This document shows positions 26,200 to 33,939 of a stretch of DNA of 64,000 nt, in pieces. Where the stretch lies: assembly GCA_023402845.1 (NCBI GenBank), contig JAEYFP010000002.1:1-64000 (forward strand). The letters are read 5' to 3'. This stretch comes from Bacillota bacterium. GTDB lineage: Bacteria > Bacillota > Clostridia > Lachnospirales > Lachnospiraceae. The number at the start of each line of letters is the position of its first letter. Position 1 is the first letter of the stretch. The translations under genes and the position numbers were made by a program. The notes under the pieces were generated by a model. That model saw only the letters and a program-made list of their open reading frames with translations, had not been told where the DNA came from and ran no database searches.

Positions 26200-26865
26200 A
26201 TGAAAATTTATGTAGCGGATGTTACAATTGCGGAACTGGAATATTTGGAGGCGCAGGTTTCTGCGGACAGGATCGAGCGAAGCAGAAAATATAAGGCGGA
26301 AATCGACTGCCGCCGGTCTTTGGGTGTGGAAGCTCTGCTCAATTATGCCTTGAGAGAAACCTACCCGGCTTTGGCCGTCCCGGTACAGCTTGGAACGGAT
26401 TTGCATGAAAAGCCGCATCTGATTAAGGCAGAAGGCCAGTCTGAGAGTGGAATCTCCGAACAAATCGAATTCAGTCTTTCTCATTCTGGCAGATATGCGG
26501 CCTGTGCGCTTGCTTCCGTGCCTGTGGGAGTTGATATCGAGCTGCATAAAAATAATAATGCCGGTGTCGCACGACGTTTTTTTACGCGGGATGAATGTGC
26601 TGATATTACGGATGAGGAGCGCTTTTATCTTTACTGGACGTTAAAGGAGAGCTTTTTGAAGGCAGTGGGACAGGGGTTGAGCCTGCCCATGAATTCTTTT
26701 TCCGTCACGTTAGGCGGAAAAGGGGGATTAGCGGCCTATTCCCATCAAGTCAACGAGCATGATTATTTTGGCAAGTGCTATGAAATGGAAGCGGGTTATT
26801 CCCTCGCTGTCTGCGCGCAGGGGATTTCCGATTTACCGGAGGAAATCATCCGTGTGAAGCTTTAA
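26200..26865 (+). CDS. 4'-phosphopantetheinyl transferase (Sfp type)
   Basis: Transfers phosphopantetheine from CoA to a Ser of carrier proteins. The Sfp motifs are SLSHSGRYAACAL, GVDIELHK (metal-binding) and WTLKESFLKAVGQGLSLP. The 221-aa length is typical of Sfp rather than AcpS. Start ATG 26200 follows AAAGGAA; a TTG at 26173 is less likely. No NRPS or PKS genes are in the window. It may serve as the general carrier-protein transferase or act on a remote cluster. It is the last gene of the moxR operon. Confidence 0.88.
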   Translation: MKIYVADVTIAELEYLEAQVSADRIERSRKYKAEIDCRRSLGVEALLNYALRETYPALAVPVQLGTDLHEKPHLIKAEGQSESGISEQIEFSLSHSGRYAACALASVPVGVDIELHKNNNAGVARRFFTRDECADITDEERFYLYWTLKESFLKAVGQGLSLPMNSFSVTLGGKGGLAAYSHQVNEHDYFGKCYEMEAGYSLAVCAQGISDLPEEIIRVKL

Positions 26866-26895
26866 TATTTTAGTCCTTTAGACGTTCCAAACTAC

Positions 26896-26924
26896 TTGAC
26901 AAGTGATCTTTTTTCCTATAGAAT
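26896..26924 (+). promoter_or_regulatory. tRNA-Pro promoter
   Basis: A perfect TTGACA (26896-26901), 17 bases, TAGAAT (26919-26924), ending about 40 bases before the tRNA. Confidence 0.8.
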
Positions 26925-26965
26925 ACAAAATGCTGGTAAGTTTACATAGATCAGTTTATCAAAAT

Positions 26966-27040
26966 CGGGGTGTGGCTCAGTTTGGCTAGAGCGCTATCTT
27001 AGGGAGGTAGAGGCCGCGTGTTCGAATCACGTCACTCCGA
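26966..27040 (+). tRNA. tRNA-Pro, anticodon AGG
   Basis: A full cloverleaf can be drawn. The acceptor is CGGGGTG/CACTCCG with discriminator A (27040), and the D arm is GCTC/GAGC. The anticodon stem CTATC/GGTAG closes the loop TTAGGGA, giving T33, anticodon A34-G35-G36 and G37. The T arm is GCGTG/CACGT with loop TTCGAAT. AGG reads CCU (and others if A34 is deaminated to inosine). CCA is not encoded. It has its own promoter and terminator. A34 tRNA-Pro is uncommon among bacteria, where A34 is usual only in tRNA-Arg. Confidence 0.93.
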
Positions 27041-27049
27041 TCAAGTAAT

Positions 27050-27096
27050 AAGCTACATTTTTGTTGGTAATAAACCGATGAAGATGTAGCTTTTTT
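27050..27096 (+). terminator. Intrinsic terminator of tRNA-Pro
   Basis: AAGCTACAT pairs with ATGTAGCTT around a 25-base loop, followed by TTTTTT. Confidence 0.82.
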
Positions 27097-27132
27097 ATAT
27101 CTAAGGTATTAATTGAATTTAGAATAATATTC

Positions 27133-27167
27133 TTGATTAAGAGGCATAATTATGGTATAATAATACC
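27133..27167 (+). promoter_or_regulatory. Toxin-antitoxin promoter with operator
   Basis: TTGATT (27133-27138), 17 bases, a perfect TATAAT (27156-27161). The inverted repeat GGTAT/ATACC (27154-27167) covers the -10, the usual place for autorepression by the antitoxin-toxin complex. Confidence 0.7.
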
Positions 27168-27187
27168 ACAGAAAGGAGTTGATGTTT

Positions 27188-27448
27188 ATGCCAAAAATAA
27201 TTCCCATTCGGGACTTGAAAAATACAAGTGAAATTTCTCAAATGTGCAAAGAGGCATCTGAGCCAATATATATTACCAAAAATGGTTATGGCGATATGGT
27301 TATCATGAGCGTAAAAATGTACGAGGAAAAATTATATATGCTTGATATATATAATAAACTGGCTGCAGCTGAAATGCAAATAGCCGAAGGAAAGATGCTT
27401 GATGGAGATTCTTCTTTGAAAAGTATAAGAGAAAAATACAATGTATAG
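27188..27448 (+). CDS. Phd/YefM-like type II antitoxin
   Basis: An 86-aa protein. The N-terminal IIPIRDLKNTSEISQMCKEASEPIYITKNGYGDMVIMS is the Phd/YefM DNA-binding fold, and the C-terminal helical tail would neutralise the toxin. ATG 27188 is chosen (AAAGGAG at 27172-27178, 9 bases upstream); ATG 27182 is too close. It overlaps the toxin gene by 8 bases. Sits directly downstream of the tRNA-Pro terminator. Confidence 0.85.
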   Translation: MPKIIPIRDLKNTSEISQMCKEASEPIYITKNGYGDMVIMSVKMYEEKLYMLDIYNKLAAAEMQIAEGKMLDGDSSLKSIREKYNV

Positions 27449-27749
27449 GCTAGTTGTTTCGGAACTTGCTCATGGGGATTTGGATGATATTGTAGCGTAT
27501 ATTGCCATTGAGCTTTCAAATCCCATAGCTGCTGCAAATTTCCTTGATGAGGTTGAAAAGTGCTATGGTAATCTGAGAAATAATCCGTTTATGTATGAAC
27601 GGTGTTATGATGCTCACTTAGAAAAGGAAACTTACCGAAAGGCAATCATTAAAAACTATGTATTGGTTTATAAGGTTGATGAAAGAAATAGGGTGGTTAT
27701 TATTTATCGATTTTTTTATGGTGCACGGGACTATGTAAAACTAATATAG
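27441..27749 (+). CDS. RelE/ParE superfamily toxin
   Basis: A 102-aa protein with the ParE/RelE-like layout: VSELAHGDLDDIVAYIAIEL helices, a central NPFMYERCYD segment and a C-terminal beta sheet (YVLVYKVDERNRVVIIYRFFYGARDY). RelE-type members cut mRNA on the ribosome and ParE-type members inhibit gyrase; the sequence does not settle which. Translation is coupled to the antitoxin gene by overlap. Confidence 0.85.
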   Translation: MYRLVVSELAHGDLDDIVAYIAIELSNPIAAANFLDEVEKCYGNLRNNPFMYERCYDAHLEKETYRKAIIKNYVLVYKVDERNRVVIIYRFFYGARDYVKLI

Positions 27750-27865
27750 AGTGATATAGCATTGTATATGGTGCGAGCTTACCTGCATCTATTTTAACCT
27801 AACGACACAAAAAGGAAGGAAATAATGATTTTGGGCTTATAAAGCCAGTAATTATACTCCTTTTG

Positions 27866-27900
27866 AGGGCTTTCACTTGAAAAAGTGAAAGCCCTTTTTT
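27866..27900 (+). terminator. Intrinsic terminator after the toxin gene
   Basis: AGGGCTTTCACTT and AAGTGAAAGCCCT form a 13-bp perfect stem with a GAAA loop, followed by TTTTTT. The bases 27750-27865 hold no gene. Confidence 0.92.
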
Positions 27901-28220
27901 CAGTGCGCCATCAGGCGCTCTGCAACGCTCATTAGTGTACCTAAGAAAACGGACATCACCACTATGGGAACAGCAGACTTTTTATCGTCCTTTGCCACAA
28001 GAATGATTACCGGAATAGCCAGCAATAGGGTAATGACACCGCCTTTAAGCCACCAGATCATACCGAATAGATCGGTGTTGAAAATTATAAAGGGTGCAAT
28101 GAGGTAATGCACAAATGCGGAGGAAATGGAGTATTTGTCAAGCTTCATTTTAATCATAGGTAATACATCTATGACACCCGCAATCACGCCGATGAGCAGG
28201 GTAAGTAATAATTCTTTCAT
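27900..28220 (-). CDS. Small membrane protein of unknown function
   Basis: A 106-aa protein with about four hydrophobic segments (LLLTLLIGVIAGVIDVL, AFVHYLIAPFIIF, GGVITLLLAIPVIILVA, VPIVVMSVFLGTLM). No family is recognised with confidence. A GAGGAG site lies just upstream of its ATG. It is the gene after the frameshifted sigma factor on the same strand (70 bases), so it was probably co-transcribed with or controlled by that sigma factor. Confidence 0.65.
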   Translation of the reverse strand: MKELLLTLLIGVIAGVIDVLPMIKMKLDKYSISSAFVHYLIAPFIIFNTDLFGMIWWLKGGVITLLLAIPVIILVAKDDKKSAVPIVVMSVFLGTLMSVAERLMAH

Positions 28221-28290
28221 GGTTGTTTCTCCTCGTATATTTTGTTTTGCAGTTTACACAATCACTTTGATGGTTGGCTTTCGTGCCATA

Positions 28291-29126
28291 CTACACTGTC
28301 CCCCTTATCATATCCATACGCTCGGAGGTCAGCAGTTTTTCTAAAAAGCTCTTTGTGTCTAATGGTGAGCGATATCTTGGGAACTGTGCGAATATATCGG
28401 ATAGGCGATCCATTTCCTCCATCGCTTCTGTAAAGCCCTCGGTATCGACATGTTTTTCTAACTTGCTGTATTCAAGGTCTTTGGGATTAAGCCTGTGAGT
28501 TTTAATCGCATAACCCAATCGCTTTTCACAGCTGCACTTTCCTGTTTTGGATAGCCCGCAGTATTCTCCCAAAAACTCTGCTACCCTTTTACGGACGCGA
28601 GAAAGTCTCTGACGGTAAGCCTCGGGAGTAATGCCTAAGATTTCTCCGCAAACCTTGCTGTCTGCTTTGAACATCAACCCTAACACATAAATGCAGCGGT
28701 TATCAGGAACAAGGCATTGGAGCATCACATTGGTGCAGGACTGCTTTAGTTCCTCGGCAAGAATAAAATTTTCTACCCTTGCAAAAGGTCATCGGTATTG
28801 GGAATAAAACCTGCGTTAATGTCCTCTGCATAAAATTCAAAGCTCAAGGGGCGCTGTGCGAACATTGACTTTTTGCAGTCGATGAGATAGTTTGTAGCAA
28901 TGCGGTAAACCCATGTGGAGAAAGCACTTTCCTTACGAAAGGCAGAAAGCTGTATGATAATCTTAATCATAATTTCCTGCATAGCGTCCTCGGCATCCTG
29001 TGGACTGCCTAGCATACGCAGGGACAGGTTATACACCATATCCTGAACGCTGACAAGTAGGCTGCCGAGCGCTTTTTTATCTCCATTTACCGCCTTGTCA
29101 ATGAGTTCAAATGCTTCGTTTTGCAT
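28291..29126 (-). pseudogene. Sigma-70 family (ECF-like) sigma factor, one-base frameshift
   Basis: Two frames together make one sigma factor. The N-terminal part (29126 down to 28773) has region 2 with DMVYNLSLRMLGSPQDAEDAMQEIMIKI and STWVYRIATNYLIDCKK. The C-terminal part (28728 down to 28291) has region 4 with ILGITPEAYRQRLSRVRKRV and a Cys-containing tail. The first frame stops at TAG in GGGTAG. Adding one base to that G run restores reading through VENFILAEELKQSC into the second frame with no other stop. The start is ATG 29126, with GGAGG upstream. A real inactivating mutation or a sequencing error in a short G run are both possible. Confidence 0.82.
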
Positions 29127-29226
29127 AAGAATATCCTCCTTCGTTTTGTAGTTCACCTTATTAGACAACCAGATCAGCGGATTGTGACATAAAATATAAA
29201 ATATTTATAATAAACATAGCTCATGC

Positions 29227-29253
29227 GAGTGGTTTTATGGGCAAAAACACTCG
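29227..29253. other. Stem-loop in the gap between the sigma factor and DUF3795 genes
   Basis: CGAGTG-GTTTT pairs with AAAAA-CACTCG with one mismatch. It lies in the 29127-29353 gap, which otherwise holds the leader of the sigma gene and nothing else I can identify. There is no T run on either strand. Confidence 0.4.
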
Positions 29254-29353
29254 TCCTCCACAGTCAAAAACCATGGGAGATGAGCGTTTCTTTGTTTTAG
29301 GTCAAATTGGTTGCATTTTTCCGAAATGTAGTTGACTATGCCGTCGCCATAGC

Positions 29354-29617
29354 TTATCTATTTCCACACCACATTTTACACTGTTCAATACGCTTTCCGT
29401 TATCGCCTTGCTTCTCATCATAGGAAAATTGATGAAGCAGTGCACAGGGAAATTTCGAGCATAATCCGCAGTGTTCCTTTCCTTTTTTCTCACAGCAAGA
29501 CTTTACAGGGCAGATGTCACCCCAAAACGGTTTTTCAATGTTTACGCAGCCTTTGCAGTTCATCTGCTCCTTATATTCGCACTGACGGCACAGCAAACCG
29601 CATCTTGATTCTATCAT
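29354..29617 (-). CDS. DUF3795 Cys-rich protein
   Basis: An 87-aa protein starting MIESRCGLLCRQCEYKE, with cysteines in CRQCEY, CKGC, CPVKSCC and CGLCSKFPC, the arrangement of DUF3795 proteins, likely a metal- or cluster-binding module. The start is ATG 29617, with GGAGG just upstream, rather than the longer frame from 29707. The function is unknown. Gene isolated, with the same orientation as the sigma factor. Confidence 0.72.
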   Translation of the reverse strand: MIESRCGLLCRQCEYKEQMNCKGCVNIEKPFWGDICPVKSCCEKKGKEHCGLCSKFPCALLHQFSYDEKQGDNGKRIEQCKMWCGNR

Positions 29618-29710
29618 GTGAGTTGCCTCCTTTGATTTTTCATCAAGTGTAGCATAGCAAACACGACAGCTATATGTCATCATAAGCAATATTTTATTAT
29701 ACTGCATAAC

Positions 29711-29833
29711 ATAGAAACTGGAAAGGAGCGGCTTCCTGCAAGCACGGACTTGCTATTGCTGGCTGCCCAAACTGATTGCGCCAAAGTCATTGAATCAGTG
29801 TTTTATGAACTGAGTGCAAACCTTCGGAAGTAA
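29711..29833 (+). other. Possible remnant of a coding sequence
   Basis: A 40-codon open frame without a start codon, ending TAA at 29831-29833, reads as plausible protein (ERLPASTDLLLLAAQTD, then VIESVFYELSANLRK). It has no ribosome site and may be the decayed 3' end of a lost gene. It could equally be chance. Confidence 0.25.
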
Positions 29834-29888
29834 CAAGCGACATTCCAAGATCCGTGATTACGGCGTCGTAGTCACTATGCAGAATATT

Positions 29889-29930
29889 TGTTATTGTTGA
29901 AAACATATCATATGTATGCTACACTAACAA
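29889..29930 (+). promoter_or_regulatory. Promoter with an internal operator for the methyltransferase-MarR gene
   Basis: TTGAAA (29897-29902), 17 bases, TACACT (29920-29925). The spacer holds the inverted repeat ACATAT-C-ATATGT (29903-29915), nested inside a wider TTGTTA (29889-29894)/TAACAA (29925-29930) pair. A dimeric winged-helix protein such as the MarR-type domain encoded downstream would fit this site. Confidence 0.6.
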
Positions 29931-29980
29931 TATAAATTATTTTTATTTATTTTCTAATACGGAAAGGAGATGTTTCATTT

Positions 29981-31417
29981 ATGTATGAACCCCAAAACGG
30001 CCCAAGCCGTTATTATCAAATCATGCGCAATTACCAAGAAGCGCAGTTGCTATTTGCAGCAATTCATTTGGATATCTTTTCTTTTCTTGATACGCCACAA
30101 ACGGTAGAAGCAATCGCAAGGACAACAAGCTGCGACAAAACGCAAATGGGCTTCCTGCTGTTAGCGCTGGCTTCTTGTGGATTCATTGATAAGCAGGGAG
30201 ATTTTTATAGAAACACACCGGAAGCCTCGTCTTTTTTATCTCGGAACAGCAATATCTTTTTGGGTGACACACTTTTATTCCGTGAGAAGATGACTTCTCT
30301 GGCACATCTGAAAGAAAAGGTACAGACTCCTCCTACTGTGAATGGAAGCGTCTATGATTTTTCAGAGCTTGCCCGTTTAACGATCCCAGAGATGTATGCC
30401 GGGCGGGTACAGGCGTTTATGAAAGAAATAAGCAAGTTATATCCAAATAACAATGACGCTCTTCATATTTTTGATTTGGGGGGTGGAGCCGGTATTTTGG
30501 ATATCGAATTTGTAAAGCAGTTTCCAAACAGCAAAGCGACCATACTAGAAACACCGGAGGTTTCCAAAGTGACAAGGGACATCGTCCGGCAGCACCAAAT
30601 GCAGCAAAAGATTGAAGTAATATCGGGCGACTTCAATTCAGACCCTCTGGGAGGTTCTTATGATGTTATTATTGCCTCTGGAATATTAAATTTTGTCGTT
30701 GGTGATATGCCCGCCTTTATAAAAAAGATATCCGATGCTTTAAAAGAGGGAGGTTACTTGCTTCTTATTGGAAAATTTGAAGATGAAAATAACAATATTC
30801 CGGCAGATATGTTAAACTGGTTATCCGGATTTTTGGAGGGCATCCCTATGCCGCACAGCGTGAAAGAGATAGAAACGGCATTGAACAAATCGGGTCTTAC
30901 CTTGACGGATCGGATAAAAATATCTATGTTTGAAGGGTGCCTATATCAAAAAGTTCCCACCAATCTTTCTGCGCATTCCAGCGAAGTCATTGACACATTC
31001 ATCATGCTGACAGAACGAATTGCAAATAGCAAAACAAACGTACTTGATTTTGGAAGCGAAGATATGACCTTTTATCGCGGGGAAATTCATATGATTAAAA
31101 CGATTGGAGATTATCCCGGCATACACAGCGCTGAACTTGCACGAAAATATGGAATCACCAGACCGGTGGTTCACAAAACCTTGCAGAAACTAAGTGAACG
31201 GGGGCTGATTGCCAAACAAGATGACCAGGAGAATAAAAAACGCTCTTTGCTCTATTTGACAGAAAAAGGGCAGGTCGCCTACCAGGCCCACAAAAAATAT
31301 CATGACGAATATGATAAATCACTCTTTGATTTTCTAGCTCATACCTCAGGCGATAAATTAGAAGCCATGAAGGACTTTTTGGATTATGCCATTGGTTTGA
31401 TTGAGAATCACTCATAA
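29981..31417 (+). CDS. O-methyltransferase fused to a MarR-type winged-helix domain
   Basis: A 478-aa protein. Residues about 10-90 form the winged-helix dimerisation domain of O-methyltransferases. Residues about 130-340 are a class I SAM-dependent methyltransferase with motif I FDLGGGAG (164-171) and an acidic ETPE after strand 2. Residues about 375-478 are a MarR-like DNA-binding domain (YPGIHSAELARKYGITRPVVHKTLQKLSERGLI, then a wing with KKRSLLYLTEKG). GGAGATG precedes the ATG. A regulator whose sensing part is an enzyme or an enzyme-derived small-molecule binder is the likely reading. An operator-like palindrome sits in its own promoter. Confidence 0.8.
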   Translation: MYEPQNGPSRYYQIMRNYQEAQLLFAAIHLDIFSFLDTPQTVEAIARTTSCDKTQMGFLLLALASCGFIDKQGDFYRNTPEASSFLSRNSNIFLGDTLLFREKMTSLAHLKEKVQTPPTVNGSVYDFSELARLTIPEMYAGRVQAFMKEISKLYPNNNDALHIFDLGGGAGILDIEFVKQFPNSKATILETPEVSKVTRDIVRQHQMQQKIEVISGDFNSDPLGGSYDVIIASGILNFVVGDMPAFIKKISDALKEGGYLLLIGKFEDENNNIPADMLNWLSGFLEGIPMPHSVKEIETALNKSGLTLTDRIKISMFEGCLYQKVPTNLSAHSSEVIDTFIMLTERIANSKTNVLDFGSEDMTFYRGEIHMIKTIGDYPGIHSAELARKYGITRPVVHKTLQKLSERGLIAKQDDQENKKRSLLYLTEKGQVAYQAHKKYHDEYDKSLFDFLAHTSGDKLEAMKDFLDYAIGLIENHS

Positions 31418-31597
31418 GTCCCGTGTGTGGATCAGCATATGTTAAAAAACTCTGTATCTATTTTAGCCTGACTTTTTGTGTTATACTTGAAAGAAAGATT
31501 TAAACTTCTGATTATTTACAGGATAAGAAACCTGTTTCGTGCTTTATATTTTTATAGAACTGACGGATAAACACTAATCAGTATTGGAGATGAATTT

Positions 31598-32191
31598 ATG
31601 GAATTATCACAAATAAAATATAATTTTGAGCGTCATGGATTTACAACACAGTTCTTTGCAACAAAAGAAGCCGCTTGCTGTTATCTTGCTGATACGTTAC
31701 AAAATCAAACGATTGGATTTGGCGGAAGTGAGACTTTAAGGGAAATGGGCTTGTTCGAGGTACTGCAACAAAATAATGTCGTTGTATGGCACAATAAAAT
31801 TCCAGGTTTGGCAGTGCGAAAACTTGCGAATTGTGCAAATATTTATATAACCAGTGCGAATGCAATAACGGAGACCGGCGAGATTGTTAATATTGATGGA
31901 ACAGGTAATCGTGTTGCAATGACTGCTTTTGGTCCTCAATCCTGTTACTATATTATAGGAAAAAACAAAATCACTTCTACTATTAGCGAGGCTTATTCAC
32001 GATGTAAAAATGTAGCGGCTCCTTTAAATGCAAGACGACTGAGAGTTAAAACTCCATGCGCAGTCAAGGGAGATAAATGTTATGATTGCAATAGTCCTGA
32101 TCGAATTTGTCGCATTATCTCGGTGATTGAACGAGTACCACTGGGTATGAAGTGTGAAATTATCTTTGTGGATGAGGAGTTAGGATTTTAA
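31598..32191 (+). CDS. LUD-domain (DUF162) protein
   Basis: A 197-aa protein of the LUD fold shared with LutB/LutC of lactate utilisation. The conserved GFGGSETLREMGL, TGTGNRVAM and IIGKNKI segments are visible. A Cys-rich stretch near the end (CAVKGDKCYDCNSPDRICR, about residues 157-175) may hold a metal. No lutA or lutB partner is nearby, so lactate oxidation cannot be claimed. The single-domain, Cys-bearing form is common in Clostridia with unknown role. Confidence 0.8.
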   Translation: MELSQIKYNFERHGFTTQFFATKEAACCYLADTLQNQTIGFGGSETLREMGLFEVLQQNNVVVWHNKIPGLAVRKLANCANIYITSANAITETGEIVNIDGTGNRVAMTAFGPQSCYYIIGKNKITSTISEAYSRCKNVAAPLNARRLRVKTPCAVKGDKCYDCNSPDRICRIISVIERVPLGMKCEIIFVDEELGF

Positions 32192-32251
32192 TTGAAGGCA
32201 AATCAATTCTTCTTTCAATAGATTATTTATTTAACACATTGGGAGGACGAC

Positions 32252-33142
32252 ATGCAATATAGTATCAATGGGAAAAAATATATATTTAACAATAAGGTGA
32301 GAGAAAACAAAGATGTGCGGCTGAGTTTTGATGAGTTATCACAAAAAATCTTTGGTTTGTCTTTTGAAAACTGGTATCAAAATGGATATTGGACAGAGAA
32401 ATATCTTCCGTATGTTCTTTTGGATGGCAAACGAGTAGTATCTAATGTGTCTGCAAATATCATGGATACCGTCTGGAAAAATGAAAAAAAGCGGTATATT
32501 CAACTTGGAACTGTTATGACCGACAGCGAATACAGGCAGCAGGGCTTATCTCGCTTTCTCATAGGTCAGGTAATAGAGGAGTGGAAAGAGAAGTGCGATG
32601 CAATTTACTTGTTTGCTAACGATACGGTTCTGGATTTTTATCCAAAGTTTGGATTTGTTAAAGCAGAAGAGTATCAATATCAAATAGCGGTATTGCCGAA
32701 ACCGAAACATGTCAGAAAACTTGATATGTCAAGTGAAAACGACAGAGAATTGCTGCTTGCAAAATACAAAAATTCAAATCCATTTTCTGCTTTACCGATG
32801 ATCGATCAGACAGGTTTACTTATGTTCTACTGTACACAGTTTATGAAAGATGATGTTTACTATGCAAAAGATTGTGATGCAATCGTAATAAAAAAACAAA
32901 ATGGTAAGGATTTAATCTGTTATGATATTTTCTGTAGTGAAAGAAATGACATTAATGAAGTATTGTCTATTATTTCAAAACATGATACAACAAATGTTGT
33001 TTTGGGGTTTTCACCTAAATCAACGGCGAATTGTAAGGCGAAGCGTTTGCGTGAGGAGGATACTACACTGTTTGTACTGTCGGATAAGGAAACCATTTTT
33101 GCAGATAATCAATTAATGTTTCCTTTGCTGTCTCACGCATAA
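32252..33142 (+). CDS. GNAT-family N-acetyltransferase
   Basis: A 296-aa protein. The first 140 residues are a GNAT fold, with the acetyl-CoA loop region around RQQGLSRFLIGQVIEEW (about 95-111) and the following LFANDTVLDFYPKFGF. The second half is a less conserved domain without motifs I can name. AGGACG precedes the ATG. The substrate is unknown. It lies in an accessory-looking cluster with LUD and VOC proteins. Confidence 0.75.
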   Translation: MQYSINGKKYIFNNKVRENKDVRLSFDELSQKIFGLSFENWYQNGYWTEKYLPYVLLDGKRVVSNVSANIMDTVWKNEKKRYIQLGTVMTDSEYRQQGLSRFLIGQVIEEWKEKCDAIYLFANDTVLDFYPKFGFVKAEEYQYQIAVLPKPKHVRKLDMSSENDRELLLAKYKNSNPFSALPMIDQTGLLMFYCTQFMKDDVYYAKDCDAIVIKKQNGKDLICYDIFCSERNDINEVLSIISKHDTTNVVLGFSPKSTANCKAKRLREEDTTLFVLSDKETIFADNQLMFPLLSHA

Positions 33143-33278
33143 TAAGCATAACGTGAAGTATGTAAAACACGTCCGGCGATAAAAGTCAGGCAATTTAGGA
33201 GTACCGTTAAGATATTGCATCACACAGATAAAAAGAAAATTATGGTGCCGATGATTGATCATAGGAGGAATTAGTGTT

Positions 33279-33704
33279 ATGGATGATGGATTGAAAATCA
33301 AAATGTATTCATTTACGGTGGATTGCAAGGATCCGCAGAAATCAGCAAAATTTTATGCGGCGCTGCTCAAGTGGGAAACCATGTCGATTGATGAAGATTG
33401 GGCGTGTGTATATGCGCCGGGAACCGGTCAGGGAGCCTATCCCGGCATCATGTTTCAACGAAATCCTGAGTATCAGCCGCCTGTGTGGCCGGCAGAACCT
33501 GAGGCGCAGCAGCAAATGGCACATATGGATTTCGCCGTTAATGATTTAGAACAAGCGGTTCTGTACGCAATCCATTGCGGAGCAGCCATCGCAGATGAGC
33601 AATTTTCTAATGATTGGAGAGTGATGTTTGATCCCGACGGACACCCTTTCTGCTTATGCCAAATGAAAGAAATGATGGAGAGTACCGATTTTGCATTGTT
33701 ATAG
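33279..33704 (+). CDS. VOC-superfamily (glyoxalase/bleomycin-resistance fold) protein
   Basis: A 141-aa protein with paired beta-alpha-beta modules: KMYSFTVDCKDPQKSAKFYAALLKWE near the start, and MAHMDFAVNDLEQAVLYAIHCGA later with FDPDGHPFCLCQ at the end, where the usual metal-binding Glu/His is replaced in part. ATG 33279 follows AGGAGG; the longer TTG-type start is unlikely. Substrate unknown. A terminator follows. Confidence 0.8.
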   Translation: MDDGLKIKMYSFTVDCKDPQKSAKFYAALLKWETMSIDEDWACVYAPGTGQGAYPGIMFQRNPEYQPPVWPAEPEAQQQMAHMDFAVNDLEQAVLYAIHCGAAIADEQFSNDWRVMFDPDGHPFCLCQMKEMMESTDFALL

Positions 33705-33750
33705 AAAATCAAGGGACCACGCTTTAGTATTTGGCTTGTATCTGTCTGAT

Positions 33751-33786
33751 GAAAAAGAGGAATGCGGTAGCATTCCTCTTTTTCAT
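33751..33786. terminator. Bidirectional intrinsic terminator
   Basis: TGAAAAAGAGGAATGC and GCATTCCTCTTTTTCA form a 16-bp perfect stem with a GGTA loop and A/T-rich ends that give a T run on either strand. Confidence 0.9.
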
Positions 33787-33825
33787 CGTTATAGGAAAGT
33801 ACGTCCTATACGATAAAAACTCTCC

Positions 33826-33845
33826 GGGCGAAGCACACTTTTGTT
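33826..33845 (+). repeat. 20-bp intergenic repeat, copy 1
   Basis: GGGCGAAGCACACTTTTGTT is identical to bases 41837-41856. Just upstream, ATCGTTATAGGA/TCCTATACGAT (33785-33812) forms a stem-loop. It lies about 95 bases before the response regulator start. The rest of 33787-33939 holds no gene. Confidence 0.7.
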
Positions 33846-33939
33846 CTTATTTCATAAATTTAAAGCTTTTTGGGATATTTCTGCAACATTTGTATTATAA
33901 AATAGGTCCTGTTCATAGATGAGCATGGAAGGAGAAGCT

